In this document: piece by piece, positions 4,340 to 5,266 of the stretch
Position numbering within the stretch: position 1 is the stretch's first letter
How the letters are laid out: each line of letters starts with the position of its first letter
NCBI GenBank assembly: GCA_001775445.1
Contig: MEWV01000002.1
Location: 35,355 to 40,620, forward strand
DNA length: 5,266 nucleotides
Origin: Candidatus Adlerbacteria bacterium RIFCSPHIGHO2_02_FULL_54_18
GTDB lineage: Bacteria > Patescibacteriota > Minisyncoccia > Phycocordibacterales > SBAW01
Reading direction: 5' to 3'
Made by a program: the position numbers and the translations under genes
Notes under the pieces: generated by a model
Seen by the model: only the letters and a program-made list of their open reading frames with translations
Databases searched by the model: none
What the model was told of the DNA's origin: nothing

Positions 4340-5266
4340 TGAGGAAACTACAAGGGCGTATGGTGGATGCCTAGGCTTATGAAAGGCGATGAAGGACGCG
4401 GCGTGGCGGCGATACGCTTCGGGGAGGTGCCAAGCAACCTTTGATCCGGAGATGTCCGAATGGGGAAACCCGTCAGAAAGAAATTTCTGTCACCCTGTAG
4501 CAATACAGGGAGTAAACCGTGGGAAGTGAAACATCTCAGTACCACGAGGAAAAGAGACCAATAGGAATTTCGTCAGTAGCGGCGAGCGAACGCGAATCTA
4601 GCCCAAACCGTAGAATTTTCCCGATGACTCCTCGCAAGAGAAGTCGTCCGGTAAATTCGCGGGGTTGTAAGACATTGTTCGTCCTGTCCCGAGCGCAAGC
4701 GAGGGATAAGGACAGTAAGTTACAAATTGCAAAGGTAGCCGAAGCTGCTGGGAAGCAGCGCCCTAGAGGGTGAAGGCCCCGTAGGCGAAACCGATGCAAC
4801 TTACACAATGCTCTTGAGTAGCTCAAGACATGAATAGCTTGAGTGAATCTGCCGGTACTAACCGGTAAGGCTATATACTTTCAAAGACCGATAGCGCAGA
4901 GTACCGTGAGGGAAAGGTGAAAAGCACCCCGGTGAGGGGAGTGAAATAGTTCTGAAACCATATGTCTACAAGGAGTGGGAGTGGTAACGCCGCAAGGCGG
5001 GACCACGACCGCGTGCCTATTGAAGAATGAGCCTGCGAGTTTATGTGTGCCGCGTTATGGCTAAGGTCGAGAGACCGGAGCCGGAGGGAAACCGAGTGTG
5101 AATAGCGCGTTTGTGGTACGCATAAGACCCGAAGCCAGGTGAGCTACCCATGAGCAGGGTGAAGTCCCGTGAAAACGGGATGGAGGCCCGAACCGTTGAG
5201 CCGTTCAAAACTCTCGGATGACTTGTGGGTTGGAGTGAAAAGCTAATCGAACCTGGTAATAGCTGG
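4340..5266 (+). rRNA. rrl: 23S ribosomal RNA, 5' part (cut by window end)
   Basis: The sequence follows bacterial 23S rRNA from its 5' end. GGGCGTATGGTGGATGCC (from 4354) and GGCGATGAAGGACG come first, then CCGAATGGGGAAACCC (from 4457), GTAGCGGCGAGCGAACG (from 4576), AGTACCGTGAGGGAAAGG (from 4900), GGAGGGAAACCGAGT and GGATGACTTGTGG. It stops at AATAGCTGG, near E. coli position 810. The mature 5' end is estimated at about 4340 (within a few bases) by comparison with Bacillus. The visible part is about 120 bases longer than its E. coli counterpart. Most of the excess lies at 4608-4662 and 4681-4713, where simple hairpins are replaced by longer ones. No 16S gene or tRNA precedes it; the nearest upstream gene encodes a membrane protein. 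Confidence 0.97.
4681..4713 (+). other. Extra helix inside 23S rRNA carrying the tandem GA hairpin
   Basis: GTCCT (4681-4685) pairs with AGGAC (4709-4713). Inside lies TCCC-GA-GC-GCAA-GC-GA-GGGA (4687-4706): two short stems separated by tandem G-A/A-G mismatches and closed by a GCAA tetraloop. Compared with my memory of Bacillus 23S rRNA, the stretch between GGGGTTGTA and GTTACAAA is about 30 bases longer here. Confidence 0.7.

Noticed and set aside
4519..4826. ORFs on both strands within 4519-4826
   Set aside because: They lie inside well-conserved 23S rRNA sequence.
1..5266. CRISPR array, tRNA genes, insertion sequence ends or a new defence system
   Set aside because: No regularly spaced repeats, tRNA-like cloverleaf, transposase or toxin/nuclease-type gene can be seen in the window.

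Overview
The window looks like a piece of a Patescibacteria (Candidate Phyla Radiation) genome, probably a Parcubacteria-type lineage. This is inferred from several traits rather than one marker: compact genes with no Shine-Dalgarno sequence at any start; a secreted Ig-like protein beside a tiny one-helix membrane protein; a winged-helix protein with a decayed nucleotidyltransferase domain; and short palindromic repeats of a kind I associate with these genomes. A 23S rRNA gene also stands without a 16S gene in front of it. No taxonomic search could be run, so the placement is tentative.

Layout, all on the + strand. (1) Positions 2-1096 hold the 3' part of a Pro/Thr/Ser-rich surface protein with about three Ig-like domains. 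A 43-residue single-helix membrane protein (1101-1232) follows. (2) A promoter buried in the end of that small gene (1207-1235) leads into an L10-type ribosomal-protein leader (about 1246-1403), then rplJ (L10) and rplL (L7/L12). A strong terminator at 2418-2452 closes this unit. The pair is separate from rplKA and rpoBC, at least on the downstream side. (3) Two single-gene units follow, each with its own promoter: the winged-helix regulator (2509-3093) and a multi-helix membrane protein of the MscS-associated TM-helix type (3212-3898), which ends in a terminator. (4) About 390 bases of non-coding DNA (3949-4339) hold a near-consensus promoter, a short structured segment ending in a terminator-like hairpin, a boxA-like element inside a large inverted repeat, and a cluster of palindromic repeats. 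(5) The 5' part of a 23S rRNA gene starts near 4340 and is cut by the window end.

The theme is ribosome production: L10 and L12 form the stalk on the large subunit whose RNA is encoded at the right end, and both units have structured leaders. The most notable signal is a small hairpin design (stem, tandem G-A/G-A mismatches, short stem, small loop). It occurs in the L10 leader, after rplL, upstream of the 23S gene, and as an extra helix inside the 23S rRNA itself. I see no complete new defence or mobile system in the window.
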